Positions 52,035 to 61,582 of a DNA stretch of 64,000 bases are shown in pieces (position 1 is the stretch's first letter; the number at the start of each line of letters is the position of its first letter). A model generated the notes under the pieces. It was not told the origin of the DNA, ran no database searches, and saw only the letters and a list, made by a program, of their open reading frames with translations. The DNA is from CAYSUS01 sp964434165 (GTDB taxonomy: Bacteria > Planctomycetota > Planctomycetia > Pirellulales > Thermoguttaceae): contig CAYSUS010000028.1 in NCBI GenBank assembly GCA_964434165.1, positions 11,355-75,354 of the forward strand. The letters run 5' to 3'. The position numbers were made by a program, and so were the translations under genes.

Positions 52035-53219
52035 ATGGCCTATCCTCGTGCCGTGCTCAAGCCGCGCCGGGTGCGCCCCTTCCTGGGACGCCATCCCTGG
52101 GTGCTTCGTTCGGCGGTCGATCGTGTGGAGGGCTCGCCGGCCGATGGAGACGTGGTGGACCTGGTCTCCGGCGACGGGCGGTTCGTCGCCCGGGGGATCT
52201 ACAACGGCCAGAGCCGGCTCCCGGTCCGCCTCTATACCTGGAACCCGGACGAGCACCTCGACGAGCCGTTCTGGCGGCGGCGGATCGAGCGGGCCGTGCA
52301 ACTTCGCGAGCAGCTCGGCTACGACGATCCGGACGGGGCCTGCCGGCTGGTCTTCAGCGAGGGCGACCTCTTGAGCGGGCTGATCGTCGACCGCTACGGG
52401 CCTTACCTGGCCGTGCAGATTACGGCCGCGGCCACGGCCTCGCGCCTCGACATGCTGGTGGGCATTCTGGCCGAGCTCGTCCAGCCGCTGGGGATCCTCC
52501 TCCGCACGGAGAAAGGCACGGCCCAGGCCGAGGGGCTCCAGCTTCAGGACGGGCCGCTGTGGGGCGAGGTGCCGGACGGCCTCGTGGAGATCCGCGAGCA
52601 CGGCCTGCGGTACCGCATCGACCTGGCCGGCGGGCAGAAGACGGGCTTCTACCTCGACCAGCGCGTGAACCGTCGCATGGCGGCCGAGTACTTGCGCGGG
52701 CGCAAGGTGCTCGACATGTTCTGCTACTCCGGCGGGTTCAGCATCAACGCCGCCGCGGGCGCGGCCGAGGTGCTGGCGGTCGATACCAGCCAGAGGGCCG
52801 TCGATCTGGCCGTGGCCAACGTCGGGCTCAACGGGCTGACCAGCGCGGCCTTCCTCGTCGGCGACTGCTTCAAGACGCTGGAGAGCGTCAACGAAAAGGG
52901 CCGCCGGTTCGGCGGCGTGGTCCTTGACCCGCCCAAGTTCGCGCGAAGCCGCCGCACCGTGCCCGACGCCCTGCGGGCCTACCACTGGCTGAACCGGCTG
53001 GGCGTCGAGGCCCTGGAGCCGGGCGGGATCCTGGTCACGTGCAGTTGCTCGGGGCACGTCGGCCGGGACGACTTCGCGGGAATGCTGCTGGGCGTCGCCC
53101 AGCAGACCGGCCGCGACATCCAGGTGCTCGAGCAGCGGGGCGCCGCGCCCGACCATCCCGTGGCCGTCACCTGCCCGGAGAGCCAGTACCTCAAGTGCTT
53201 CGTCTGCCGCGTGATATAG
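52035..53219 (+). CDS. rlmI: RlmI-like 23S rRNA (cytosine-5) methyltransferase
   Basis: The protein has 394 residues from the ATG at 52035 (GGGACGG upstream); an earlier ATG at 51975 would add 20. N-terminal PUA domain ('VLKPRRVRPFLGRHPWVLRS', 'DVVDLVSGDGRFVARGIYNG'), an EEHEE-type middle region ('EGDLLSGLIVDRYGPYLAVQ'), then Rossmann domain: 'QKTGFYLDQRVNRRM', motif I 'VLDMFCYSGGFSINAAAG', motif IV 'GGVVLDPPKFARSRR', 'LVTCSCSGHVGRDDFAGML'. In E. coli RlmI makes m5C1962. The specificity here is inferred from family only. Confidence 0.88.
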   Translation: MAYPRAVLKPRRVRPFLGRHPWVLRSAVDRVEGSPADGDVVDLVSGDGRFVARGIYNGQSRLPVRLYTWNPDEHLDEPFWRRRIERAVQLREQLGYDDPDGACRLVFSEGDLLSGLIVDRYGPYLAVQITAAATASRLDMLVGILAELVQPLGILLRTEKGTAQAEGLQLQDGPLWGEVPDGLVEIREHGLRYRIDLAGGQKTGFYLDQRVNRRMAAEYLRGRKVLDMFCYSGGFSINAAAGAAEVLAVDTSQRAVDLAVANVGLNGLTSAAFLVGDCFKTLESVNEKGRRFGGVVLDPPKFARSRRTVPDALRAYHWLNRLGVEALEPGGILVTCSCSGHVGRDDFAGMLLGVAQQTGRDIQVLEQRGAAPDHPVAVTCPESQYLKCFVCRVI

Positions 53220-53249
53220 ACGGGTCGGAAGCCGGGACACCCAGGGCCG

Positions 53250-53723
53250 CTAGCGCAGGACGTTGACGGGCTCGGCGTCGCCGGGCGGGGCCTGGGCCGC
53301 GGCGGGCCGGATCGGGTTCGGGCCCCAAGGCTCCGGCGCCGCGTCGTGCGCGATGCCGCCCGGGTCCGGCTCGAACGTAGGGTTGTAGGCCAGGGCCTCG
53401 GCGTAGGAGATCCGTCCGTCCGCGTCCGCGTCGCACACGGCCGCCTCGTCGTTGAACAGGGCGTTCTCCGACTTGGCGTCCACGCGCGAGTACCACAGCA
53501 GGAACGGGATCGCCAGCACGGTCGCCCGCTTGTTCTGCTCCCGCTCCTTCTGCGCCTCGAGCCGGGCGTTGAACGCCTGGCGCGCCAAGTCCGATTCGAA
53601 ATGCACGGGCTGCCGGGCCTCGTGGCGCCGGATGACGTTGGTCGAATGGTGGGTGATCAGGCAGCCCGAGCAGGACACCAGCGCGGCCGCTGCCAGCAGT
53701 TGGACCCAAGGGGTGCTTTTCAT
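53250..53723 (-). CDS. Predicted lipoprotein with an EF-hand-like loop
   Basis: The protein has 157 residues. The lipoprotein signal is 'MKSTPWVQLLAAAALVSCSGC'-like with candidate acylated Cys18 or Cys21. A charged helix ('RQAFNARLEAQKEREQNK') precedes a hydrophobic stretch 'ATVLAIPFLLWYSRV', then an EF-hand/dockerin-like loop 'DADADGRISYAEALAYNP' and a Pro-rich tail. Probably envelope-located and possibly calcium binding. Family not recognised. Confidence 0.7.
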   Translation of the reverse strand: MKSTPWVQLLAAAALVSCSGCLITHHSTNVIRRHEARQPVHFESDLARQAFNARLEAQKEREQNKRATVLAIPFLLWYSRVDAKSENALFNDEAAVCDADADGRISYAEALAYNPTFEPDPGGIAHDAAPEPWGPNPIRPAAAQAPPGDAEPVNVLR

Positions 53724-53947
53724 GGGGGCATCGTCCTTGCTTGGGGCGCGGATTGGCTTGGTGGGCGTGGATCACTCCCTCATGGAGGTATTCGGTCCGG
53801 GAGGCATCGGGACTTGACGACCGGACAACAAGCAATTGGGGGGAGTGCGGCGACCGGGGTAAATGCAGCACGCGGGTACCCTTCCGCGCCCGGCTCCGGC
53901 CGGAATCCGTTTCGATGCAGGCCCGGAAGCCGACGTTTCGCCGCGTC

Positions 53948-53976
53948 TTGCAAGGGCCCCGTGAGTGTGTCATATT
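53948..53976 (+). promoter_or_regulatory. hisA: Candidate promoter of hisA
   Basis: TTGCAA (53948-53953), 17-base spacer, CATATT (53971-53976). Transcription near 53983 would support the GTG start at 54022 over an upstream in-frame ATG at 53965. Confidence 0.45.
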
Positions 53977-54021
53977 GCGGGTTTTACCGTTGTGGCGGGT
54001 AGCACTCGGGAAAGGCGACTC

Positions 54022-54798
54022 GTGGAGATCTGGCCGGCCATCGACCTGCGGGGAGGGAAGTGCGTACGCCTCCAGCAGGGGGATTACGGTCGCGAGACCG
54101 TGTTCGGCGACGACCCGGCCGCCATGGCGCGGCACTGGGTCGAGCGCGGGGCACGGCAGTTGCACCTGGTCGATCTGGACGGGGCCCGCGAGGGCCGGCC
54201 GGCGAACCTGGCGAGCGTCGAGGCGATCGTGCGCACTGCGGGCGTGCCGTGCGAACTGGGGGGCGGCATCCGCAGCGAGGAGTCGATCTGGCGACTGCTG
54301 GACCTGGGGCTCGAGCGCCTGGTGATCGGCACTCTGGCCCTGAAGCAGCCCGACTGGTTCCGCGCCATGTGCCGGAAGTATCCGGGTCGGCTGGTGCTGG
54401 GGCTCGACTCGCGCGAGGGGCGCGTGGCCACCGACGGCTGGCTGGCCACCAGCGAGATCGCGGCGGTCGATCTCGCCCGGCAGTTCGCCGCCGAGCCGCT
54501 GGCCGCGGTGGTGTACACCGACATTTCGACCGACGGGATGCTTTCGGGGGCGAACGTGGCGGCCATGGCCGCGATGCACGCGGCGATCCGCGTGCCGGTG
54601 GTGGCCTCCGGGGGCGTGACGAGCATCGACGACGTGGCCCGACTGGCGGCCGTGCCCATGGCCGGCTGCATCATCGGCCGGGCTTTGTATGAAGGGAAGC
54701 TGAGTCTGGAGGACGCGCTGGCCGCGGCGCAGGGCGCGGGGCAGGCCGCTCCGGGCGCGGGGCGGGCCGCTCCGGCAAATCGAAACACTCAGGCGTAA
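54022..54798 (+). CDS. hisA: HisA: phosphoribosylformimino-AICAR phosphate isomerase
   Basis: The protein has 258 residues from a GTG at 54022 (GGGAAAGG upstream), giving the family N-terminus 'VEIWPAIDLRGGKCVRLQQG' with the catalytic Asp. The TIM barrel continues with 'LHLVDLDGAREGRPANLASV', 'VPCELGGGIRSEESIWRLLD', 'VYTDISTDGMLSGANVAAMA' with the second catalytic Asp, and 'PVVASGGVTSIDDVARLA'. It catalyses the fourth step of histidine synthesis. The last 25 residues are an Ala/Gly/Pro repeat-like tail. An EF-G gene follows by 10 bases; no other his genes are near. Confidence 0.93.
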   Translation: MEIWPAIDLRGGKCVRLQQGDYGRETVFGDDPAAMARHWVERGARQLHLVDLDGAREGRPANLASVEAIVRTAGVPCELGGGIRSEESIWRLLDLGLERLVIGTLALKQPDWFRAMCRKYPGRLVLGLDSREGRVATDGWLATSEIAAVDLARQFAAEPLAAVVYTDISTDGMLSGANVAAMAAMHAAIRVPVVASGGVTSIDDVARLAAVPMAGCIIGRALYEGKLSLEDALAAAQGAGQAAPGAGRAAPANRNTQA

Positions 54799-54808
54799 GG
54801 AAGTCTCC

Positions 54809-56908
54809 ATGGCGAAGTACGAAGTCGGGCAAATCCGGAACATCTTGTTTTGCGGCCACGGTTCGTCGGGCAAGACCACCCTGATCGACAAGCTGCTCAA
54901 CGCGACCGGCGCGGTCAACCGCGCGGCCAGCGTGGACGACCGCACGAGCATCTGCGATTTCGACGAGGAGGAGAAGCAGCACCAGTACACGATCGAGGCC
55001 AAGCTGACCCACTTCGAGCACGCCGGCAGGCACTTCCACGTGGCCGACACGCCGGGCTATCCGGACTTCATCGGCCAGACCATCGGCGCCATGCGCGGCA
55101 TGGACATGGCGGCGATCGTGATCAACGCCCAGTCGGGCATCGAGGTCAACACCCGCCGCGTGTTCGCCGAGGCCGAGAAGGCGGGCCTGGGGCGGATGAT
55201 CGTGATCAACAAGATGGATTCGGAGAACATCGTCTTCGCGGACCTGCTTTCCTCGATCCAGGAGCTGTTCGGCTCGGCGTGCGTGCTCCTGAACGTGCCC
55301 CTGGGCCAGGGCGCGGACTTCCGCGGGGTGGCGAGCACGCTCAAGCCCGGCGGCGACACGGCCGGAGCCCTGGTCGATCCGGCGGAGATCAGCACGCCGC
55401 TGATGGAGTCGATCATCGAGGTGGACGAGGAGGTGATGGAGCGCTACTTCGAGGGGCAGCAGCCCACCGACGAGGAGCTCTCGCGGCTGATCGTGCAAGC
55501 CGTGGCCGAGGGCACGCTGATCCCCACGGTGTGCGTCTCGGGCAAGACGGGGGCGGGCGTGCCCGAGCTGCTGGAGGCCATGGCCACCTGCGCCCTGCCG
55601 CCGGCCGCCGTGAAGCGGACGGCCAGGATGCCGGACGGGAGCGAGAAGGAGGTCCCCCCCGACCCGGACGGCCCGCTGGTGGCCCAGGTGTTCAAGACCC
55701 GCGTGGACCCGTTCGTGCAGAAGCTCAGCTTCATCCGCGTCTTTTCGGGCACGCTGCGCAAGGAGACGTCGGTGCCGGTGGTCGGGGAGCGCAAGCCGGT
55801 GAAGCTCTCGCAACTGTTCCACGTGCAGGCGTCGGAGACCGAGCCGATCGACGAGGTCGGTCCCGGGGGCGTGGTGGCGGTGACCAAGGTCGAGGAGCTG
55901 CACACGGGGAGCAGCCTGGGCGAGGCGGCGCTTCCGCCGATCCCCTTCCCCACGCCGATGGTCGGCCTGGCGGCCGCCCCCAAGAGCCGCGGCGACGAGA
56001 CCAAGCTCTCCGGCGCGCTGGGCAAGCTGGCCGACGAGGACCGCACGTTCCGCCGCGACCTCGACGCGCAGACCAAGGAGATGGTCATCTACGGCATGAG
56101 CGAGCTACACCTGCAGATCCTCCGCGAGCGCCTCAAGCGCCGCGACAAGGTGGAGATCGACGTGAAGGAGCCGAAGATCCCCTACCGCGAGACGATCCAG
56201 GCGCCCGCCGAGGGATCGTACCGCCACAAGAAGCAGAGCGGCGGGCGCGGCCAGTTCGGCGAGGTGCACATCCGCATGTTCCCCCTGCCCAAGGGAACCA
56301 ACATCGAGGAATACGCCACCAAGGACCGCTTCGCCTCGATGAAGGAACCGCACTACGACGAGGAATGGAACTTCCTGTGGGTCGACTCGGTCGTGGGGGG
56401 GACGATTCCGGGCAACTTCATGCCCGCCGTGGAGAAGGGCTTCCGCGACCGGATGGTCCGCGGCGTGATCGCGGGATACCAGGTGCAGGACGTGTGCGTC
56501 GAGGTGTTCTTCGGCAAGCACCACCCCGTCGATAGCTCGGAGCAGGCGTTCAAGACCGCCGCCTCGATGGCCTTCAAGACCGTGTTCCTCCAGGCCAGGC
56601 CCTCGCTGCTGGAGCCGGTCGTGCGCATCGAGATCACCGTGCCGGGGGCCAACCTCGGCGACATCAACAGCGACATGTCGGGGCGCCGCGGGCGCGTGCT
56701 GGGGATGAACGCGGCGGGCGGCGACCTCCAGACCATCGTCGCCGAGGTCCCCCTGGCCGAGGTGACCACCTACGCCCGCAGCCTCTCCAGCATCACCGGC
56801 GGCCAGGGCAGCTACACGATGGAGTTCAGCCACTACGACGTCGTGCCCGGCAACATCCAGAAAGAGATCATGGAAAAGGCCAGGCTGGAGGAAGAGGAGG
56901 AGGAGTAG
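54809..56908 (+). CDS. fusA: Elongation factor G (GHGSSGKTTL type)
   Basis: The protein has 699 residues, full EF-G length, behind AAGGAAG. G1 is 'GHGSSGKTTLIDKLL' (canonical EF-G has GHIDAGKTT), G3 'HVADTPGYPDFIGQT', G4 'VINKMDSEN'. Domains II-V follow: 'LVAQVFKTRVDPFVQKLSFI', 'YGMSELHLQILRERLKRRDK', domain IV 'RETIQAPAEGSYRHKKQSGG' and 'GRGQFGEVHI', and 'GRRGRVLGMNAAGGDLQTIV'. The poly-Glu C-terminus is typical of this subgroup. It is a translocation GTPase. Planctomycetes often have several EF-G paralogs, so this may be a secondary one; no str operon partners (rpsL, rpsG, tuf) are nearby. Confidence 0.9.
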   Translation: MAKYEVGQIRNILFCGHGSSGKTTLIDKLLNATGAVNRAASVDDRTSICDFDEEEKQHQYTIEAKLTHFEHAGRHFHVADTPGYPDFIGQTIGAMRGMDMAAIVINAQSGIEVNTRRVFAEAEKAGLGRMIVINKMDSENIVFADLLSSIQELFGSACVLLNVPLGQGADFRGVASTLKPGGDTAGALVDPAEISTPLMESIIEVDEEVMERYFEGQQPTDEELSRLIVQAVAEGTLIPTVCVSGKTGAGVPELLEAMATCALPPAAVKRTARMPDGSEKEVPPDPDGPLVAQVFKTRVDPFVQKLSFIRVFSGTLRKETSVPVVGERKPVKLSQLFHVQASETEPIDEVGPGGVVAVTKVEELHTGSSLGEAALPPIPFPTPMVGLAAAPKSRGDETKLSGALGKLADEDRTFRRDLDAQTKEMVIYGMSELHLQILRERLKRRDKVEIDVKEPKIPYRETIQAPAEGSYRHKKQSGGRGQFGEVHIRMFPLPKGTNIEEYATKDRFASMKEPHYDEEWNFLWVDSVVGGTIPGNFMPAVEKGFRDRMVRGVIAGYQVQDVCVEVFFGKHHPVDSSEQAFKTAASMAFKTVFLQARPSLLEPVVRIEITVPGANLGDINSDMSGRRGRVLGMNAAGGDLQTIVAEVPLAEVTTYARSLSSITGGQGSYTMEFSHYDVVPGNIQKEIMEKARLEEEEEE

Positions 56909-57275
56909 GCTCCACGCCGCGGGACGCCTGGCAAGAGGCGGAAGGGGGGCGCGCGGGCGGCTGCCGATCGGCTCGCAACGGACCGGCCGGCGCAGCGCGC
57001 GGCACCCGGGGACGACTCAACTTCGCGGCGGCCCGCGGCCGACAATAGATTCGGCGGCTTGATTTTCCCCTCTGCCGGACCTACCATTCGGTGTCTGGGA
57101 AGGATAAGGAATCTGTGACGATGGGGCGTGGCCTGGTTTTCTGCTTCGCGTGCCGCGGTTGTCCGGCGTAGCCCGGACGCTCCCTTCCTCCATCTTCCCT
57201 CGCCGTCGTGCCTCGCATCCCCATCACGGGTATTGCCGCGCCCGGACTCCGGGAGCGGCCTCTCGGGAGGTTTCC
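56909..57275. other. Intergenic region upstream of serine acetyltransferase
   Basis: This 367-base gap contains one possible promoter, TTGATT (57059-57064), 17 bases, TACCAT (57082-57087), about 190 bases before the next gene. No gene or terminator was recognised. Confidence 0.35.
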
Positions 57276-58241
57276 ATGGCCACCGATATTCGGCTCAAAG
57301 AGACCCTGCCGCAGCTCACGCAGCGGATCGTGGAGACGTACGCGGAGGTGTCGAGCATCCGGCACCTCGGTCACTGCCCGCTGCCCAACTACGACACGAT
57401 CATCGCCTGCACCGAGGACCTCAAGGAGGTGCTCTACCCCGGCTATCGCCGCCGCGACCACCTGCACCTGGGCAACGTCGAGTACTACGTCGGCGACCTG
57501 ATCGACCGACTGCACGACCGGCTCAGCGCGCAGATCGCCCGGGCCCTGTGCCACGAGGCCGGGCGCAACGAGGCGTGCAACGCCGAGAAGCGCGAGCACT
57601 TCGAGGGCCTGGGCCAGGCCAAGACCATGGCCTTCCTGGAGAAGCTCCCCACGCTCCGCAAGATCCTCGCCATGGACGTCCAGGCGGCCCACGACGGCGA
57701 CCCGGCCTGCAAGTCCTACGACGAGGTGATCTTCTGCTATCCGGGCCTGGAGGCCGTCACCGTCTATCGCCTGGCCCACCTGCTCTGCGAGCTCCAGGTG
57801 CCGCTGATCCCCCGCATGATGACCGAGTGGGCGCACAGCAAGACGGGCATTGACATCCATCCGGGCGCCACGATCGGCCGGTACTTCTTCATCGACCACG
57901 GCACGGGCGTCGTGATCGGCGAGACCTGCCAGATCGGCGATTGGGTAAAGATCTACCAGGGCGTCACGCTCGGCGCGCTGAGCTTCCCCACCGACTCCGA
58001 GGGCAAGCTCGTGCGGGGCACCAAGCGCCATCCGACCATCGAGGACCGCGTGGTGATCTACGCCAACGCGACGATCCTCGGGGGGCAGACCGTGATCGGC
58101 CGCGAGGCCGTGATCGGCTCCAGCGTGTGGATCACGCGCTCCGTCGTCCCGCACACGACCGTCACCCTGGAAAAACCCCGGCTGCGCATGCGCGGAACCA
58201 ACGGCGAGGAGCTTCAGGCAGAGGCGGACCAGAAGGCGTAG
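57276..58241 (+). CDS. cysE: Serine O-acetyltransferase
   Basis: The protein has 321 residues, start at 57276 supported by CGGGAGG. The N-terminal helical domain ('LGHCPLPNYDTIIACTEDLK', 'IARALCHEAGRNEACNAEKR') matches the longer EpsC/SatA type. The left-handed beta-helix carries hexapeptide repeats: 'TGIDIHPGATIGRYFFIDHG' with the catalytic His, 'GVVIGETCQIGDWVKIYQGV', 'HPTIEDRVVIYANATILGG'. It makes O-acetylserine from serine and acetyl-CoA for cysteine synthesis. cysK is not adjacent. Confidence 0.92.
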   Translation: MATDIRLKETLPQLTQRIVETYAEVSSIRHLGHCPLPNYDTIIACTEDLKEVLYPGYRRRDHLHLGNVEYYVGDLIDRLHDRLSAQIARALCHEAGRNEACNAEKREHFEGLGQAKTMAFLEKLPTLRKILAMDVQAAHDGDPACKSYDEVIFCYPGLEAVTVYRLAHLLCELQVPLIPRMMTEWAHSKTGIDIHPGATIGRYFFIDHGTGVVIGETCQIGDWVKIYQGVTLGALSFPTDSEGKLVRGTKRHPTIEDRVVIYANATILGGQTVIGREAVIGSSVWITRSVVPHTTVTLEKPRLRMRGTNGEELQAEADQKA

Positions 58242-58344
58242 GGAGGGAATTCCCTGGTTCCCCCGCGCCGCTTCCCCGGCTCGCGGCTTCGGGGTATGCT
58301 GAGCCGAGGAAAACGCCCGCGGTCCATCCTTCTCCTGACACCGC

Positions 58345-60129
58345 ATGCTCGGACCGATCTTCTCCATCGAGCTGGTCACCGCGTCGCGGCGGGTCCGCTA
58401 CTTCGTCGTTCGCGTCCTCTACGGGCTGGTCCTTCTGATCGCCCTGGGGATGGTGCACCACGAGTGCTTCCGCTGGGGCGATCCCCGCGACATCGGCGAC
58501 GTGGCCCGCTTCGCCGCCGCGTTCTTCGGCACGTTCACCGTGCTGCAGCTTCTGGCGGTGTTCTTCCTCACGCCGGCGATGGCCGCGGGGACGATCGCCC
58601 TGGAGCGCGAGCGGCGGACCATCGAGTACCTGTTCGTCAGCCACCTGACCAACCTCCAGATCGTGTTCGGCAAGCTGGCCGCCCGGCTGGTGCAGATCTT
58701 CTGCCTGATCCTCGTCGGCCTGCCGATCCTGTCGCTGGCCGGGCTGATGGGCGGGATCGCGCCGGAGGCCCTCCTGGTCGCCTTCCTGATGATCCTCAGT
58801 TCGGTGGTCTTCGCGGCCACGCTGTCGATCGCGCTCTCCGTGTGGTCGGTGCGGGCCAGGGACGCGGTGATGCGCGCCTACCTCGTGCTGTTCTGCGTGC
58901 TGGTCGTGCCTCCCGTGGCCGACGCCGCCGCGCGCGGCACCTGGCTCTACGGAGCGCTCTTCGAGCCCCTCAACGGGCAGTTGCTCGTGGCCAACCCGTT
59001 CTGGCTGCTCGCGTGCGAGATCCTCTCCGAGGCCGCCTCGGCCGATGCGTCGCGCGCATGGGAGATGCTGCTGGCGATGCTTCGCAACCACGGGCTGGTG
59101 GCCGCGGCGTGCCTGGCGGCCGCCACGCTGGCCGTGCGCCGGGTCCACCTCCGCGCGCGGGGCGAAGGCGCGTCGCAGCGCCGGTTCCGCCTGATGCACC
59201 TCGTCCGGCCGCGGTGCGGGGCGCATCCGATGCTCTGGAAGGAGGTCTTCGCCGAGCCCGGCCTGGGACGCCTGGGCATCGTGGGCCGCATCGCCGCCGC
59301 GCTGATCGCCCTGACCGTGATCGGGGTCGCGCTGTACCAGTTCGCCGAGACGACGGGCTCCCGCGGATGGCGCGGCGATCCCGAGTGGTTCCTCGCCTTC
59401 ACTTCGATGATGACCGGGGCGGTAGGCACCGGCGGGTTGATCCTCGTGGGCGCGCGGGCCGCCGCCACGGTGACCGGCGAGCGCGAGCGCGAGTGCTGGG
59501 ACTCGCTGTTGAGCACGCCGCTCGCGCCGGGCGAGATCGTCGCGGCCAAGCTGCTGGGCAGCCTCAGCGCGATCCGCGGCGTGTTCTTCCTCCTGGGTTT
59601 CCTTTGGCTGCTGGCCCTCTTGATCGATCCGGGCTTCCTCGCCGCCGAGGTGTTCTTCCTGGGCACGTTCCTGCTGCTGGCCTTTGCCGTGGCCTCGATG
59701 GGCGTGCTCTACTCGCTGTGGTGCAGGAACTCCATGCGGGCGATGGCCGCCACGATCGCCACGGGCGCGGTCGTCGGGGGCGGCTATCTCTTCTGCTGCT
59801 TCCCCGCGTTTGCCGGCCCCGGGGACGACGCCGCCCAGGTTCTTCTGGCCCCGTGCGTTCCGTTTCTGATCGTGTTTCCGGGAATCGTGTACAGCGAGGG
59901 AGAGAACATCCTCCGCCACGAGCCCACGATCGTCGTCGCTTACTTGCTGGGGGTAATAGGCTATGCCACGGCCGGGGTGCTGCTCCTCTCGGGCGCGATC
60001 GGCAACTTCGAGGAGCTCAACGGGCGCACCGGCGGCACCGCGCCCTACCGGCCGCGCCGCCGGCCGATCGCCCCGCCCGACGAGTACGTTAAGGCCGAGA
60101 TCATCGAGGAGGATTTCCCGAAGCAGTAG
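58345..60129 (+). CDS. ABC-2 type transporter permease
   Basis: The protein has 594 residues with about 12 hydrophobic helices in two groups, for example 'VRVLYGLVLLIALGM', 'FFGTFTVLQLLAVFFLTPAM', 'LVQIFCLILVGLPILSLAGL', 'GVFFLLGFLWLLALLIDPGF'. The ABC-2 signature is the repeated 'IALERERRTIEYLFVSHLTN' and 'GERERECWDSLLSTPLAPGE' after a helix in each half, which suggests internal duplication. It would be the membrane part of an exporter; no ATPase gene is adjacent. Similar proteins occur in planctomycetes in gliding- or export-like ABC loci. Substrate unknown. Confidence 0.85.
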   Translation: MLGPIFSIELVTASRRVRYFVVRVLYGLVLLIALGMVHHECFRWGDPRDIGDVARFAAAFFGTFTVLQLLAVFFLTPAMAAGTIALERERRTIEYLFVSHLTNLQIVFGKLAARLVQIFCLILVGLPILSLAGLMGGIAPEALLVAFLMILSSVVFAATLSIALSVWSVRARDAVMRAYLVLFCVLVVPPVADAAARGTWLYGALFEPLNGQLLVANPFWLLACEILSEAASADASRAWEMLLAMLRNHGLVAAACLAAATLAVRRVHLRARGEGASQRRFRLMHLVRPRCGAHPMLWKEVFAEPGLGRLGIVGRIAAALIALTVIGVALYQFAETTGSRGWRGDPEWFLAFTSMMTGAVGTGGLILVGARAAATVTGERERECWDSLLSTPLAPGEIVAAKLLGSLSAIRGVFFLLGFLWLLALLIDPGFLAAEVFFLGTFLLLAFAVASMGVLYSLWCRNSMRAMAATIATGAVVGGGYLFCCFPAFAGPGDDAAQVLLAPCVPFLIVFPGIVYSEGENILRHEPTIVVAYLLGVIGYATAGVLLLSGAIGNFEELNGRTGGTAPYRPRRRPIAPPDEYVKAEIIEEDFPKQ

Positions 60130-60208
60130 GCGCGCCCCGTCGTAGGCAGACTCCGTGGGCCGTCCACTTCCGCAAGGAAGCCGCCGCGACGTGCATCCGA
60201 CACCCCCC

Positions 60209-60239
60209 GACTTCCCAAGTCGCGAAGATTTCGGAAGTC
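60209..60239. repeat. Dispersed palindrome, copy 4
   Basis: GACTTCCCAAGTCG, CGA, AGATTTCGGAAGTC: a more diverged copy between the convergent ABC permease and Gfo/Idh/MocA genes, where it could serve as a terminator hairpin. Confidence 0.65.
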
Positions 60240-60253
60240 GCGCGTCGCGCCGC

Positions 60254-61582
60254 TCAAAGCACCTCCGCCACGCCGGGCACGGGCACGGGGTAGCTGCCGT
60301 CGGGGCCGGGCAGCACCGGCGGATCGGCGTCCCAGGCGTACCGGGCCGGGCAGAGCGACAGCTCGCTCTTCCACGCGTCCTCCCAGGCGATCCGCTTGCC
60401 GCTGTGCGTGGCCATGCGCCCGAGGATCGAGAGCATCGTGCTGCGGGCCATGGACAGGCTGTCGTTGATCGGTTCGCCCCCCGCCATCCCGGCGAACATC
60501 TCCTCAAAGCACGTGTGCTCGGCGTTGGTCCGCTGGCGCTCCGCCTGCCACGCGTGGGGCCCCTCGACCACGAAGCCGCCCAGCCCGTTGGAGCGCACGC
60601 GCCCCTTGGTGCCCACCACCAGCAGCGAGACGTCGTTGTAGCAGCCCGGCTGCTGGCGGCAGAAGCCGTACACCCGCGCACCGCCCGGGTAGTCATACAC
60701 CACGGCGTGGTGGTCGAAAATGTCGCCGAACTTCGCGTCCGTGCGGACCTCGCGCCCGCCGAATCCCCAGGCCGACTCGGGCGGCTCGTCGTTCATGATC
60801 CACGCCGAAGCGTCTATCAGGTGCACGTGCTGCTCCACGTTGTGGTCGCCCGAGAGCCAGGTGAAGTAGTACCAGTTGCGCATCTGGAACTCCATCTCGG
60901 TCCAGTCGGGCTGGCGCCCGCGGTGCCAGAGCAGGCCCGTGTTGAAGTTGCCGTGGATCATCTGCACCTCGCCGATCGCGCCGTCGCGCACGCGGCGGAC
61001 CATCTCCCGCGCCGCGCCGCGGTAGCGGGTCTCGAATCCACTGACGAAGCTGAGCTTCTTCTTGCGCGCGGTTTCCCCCGCGGCCAACAGGCGGCGCACG
61101 CCCGGGGCATCGACGGCCATGGGCTTTTCGGCGAAGACGTGGACGCCGGCGTCGATGCAGGCCTCGGCGTGGATGGGGCGGAAGTGCGGGGGCTCGGCGA
61201 GGATCGCCACGTCGATGCCGCTTTCGAGCATCTTGCGGCAGCAGTCGAAGCCGGAGAACATGCGGTCATCGGCCACGGCCACCTGCTCCGCGGCCCGCTT
61301 CTGGAGGGCCTTGCGCGCGGTCTGCATGCGGTCGTCGAAGGCGTCGGCCATGGCCACCAGGCGCGCCCCCGGGTTGACGCTTAGCGCGCTGACCACGGCG
61401 CCCGATCCTCGCCCCCCGCAGCCGCTCAGGCCGATCCGCACCAGGTCGCTGCCCGCGGCGTGGGCCGAGCGGCCGATGGACAGGCCCGCGGCCAGCGCGC
61501 CGCCGGCAAGCAGGCTGGACCGCGCGAGGAACTCGCGGCGGCCGAGCGTCGGAGAGAGCGGTCTGTTGGCGGGTTGCGACAT
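60254..61582 (-). CDS. Tat-exported Gfo/Idh/MocA family oxidoreductase
   Basis: The protein has 442 residues from the ATG at 61582. The N-terminus has a twin-arginine signal ('LGRREFLARSSLLAGGALAA', AxA cleavage near 'SAHAAG'). The Rossmann domain 'LVRIGLSGCGGRGSGAVVSA' binds NAD(P). 'EPPHFRPIHAEACIDAGVHV' and 'FAEKPMAVDAPGVRRLLAAG' hold the EKP catalytic-lysine motif. The C-terminal domain has 'SGDHNVEQHVHLIDASAWIM'. Planctomycetes carry dozens of such exported proteins; the Tat route implies export folded with the bound cofactor. Sugar or inositol substrate unknown. Confidence 0.9.
   Translation of the reverse strand: MSQPANRPLSPTLGRREFLARSSLLAGGALAAGLSIGRSAHAAGSDLVRIGLSGCGGRGSGAVVSALSVNPGARLVAMADAFDDRMQTARKALQKRAAEQVAVADDRMFSGFDCCRKMLESGIDVAILAEPPHFRPIHAEACIDAGVHVFAEKPMAVDAPGVRRLLAAGETARKKKLSFVSGFETRYRGAAREMVRRVRDGAIGEVQMIHGNFNTGLLWHRGRQPDWTEMEFQMRNWYYFTWLSGDHNVEQHVHLIDASAWIMNDEPPESAWGFGGREVRTDAKFGDIFDHHAVVYDYPGGARVYGFCRQQPGCYNDVSLLVVGTKGRVRSNGLGGFVVEGPHAWQAERQRTNAEHTCFEEMFAGMAGGEPINDSLSMARSTMLSILGRMATHSGKRIAWEDAWKSELSLCPARYAWDADPPVLPGPDGSYPVPVPGVAEVL

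Noticed and set aside
58162..60696. 844-codon minus-strand open frame opposite the ABC permease
   Set aside because: It is antisense to a protein with clear membrane helices; its own translation has no hydrophobic or conserved structure.
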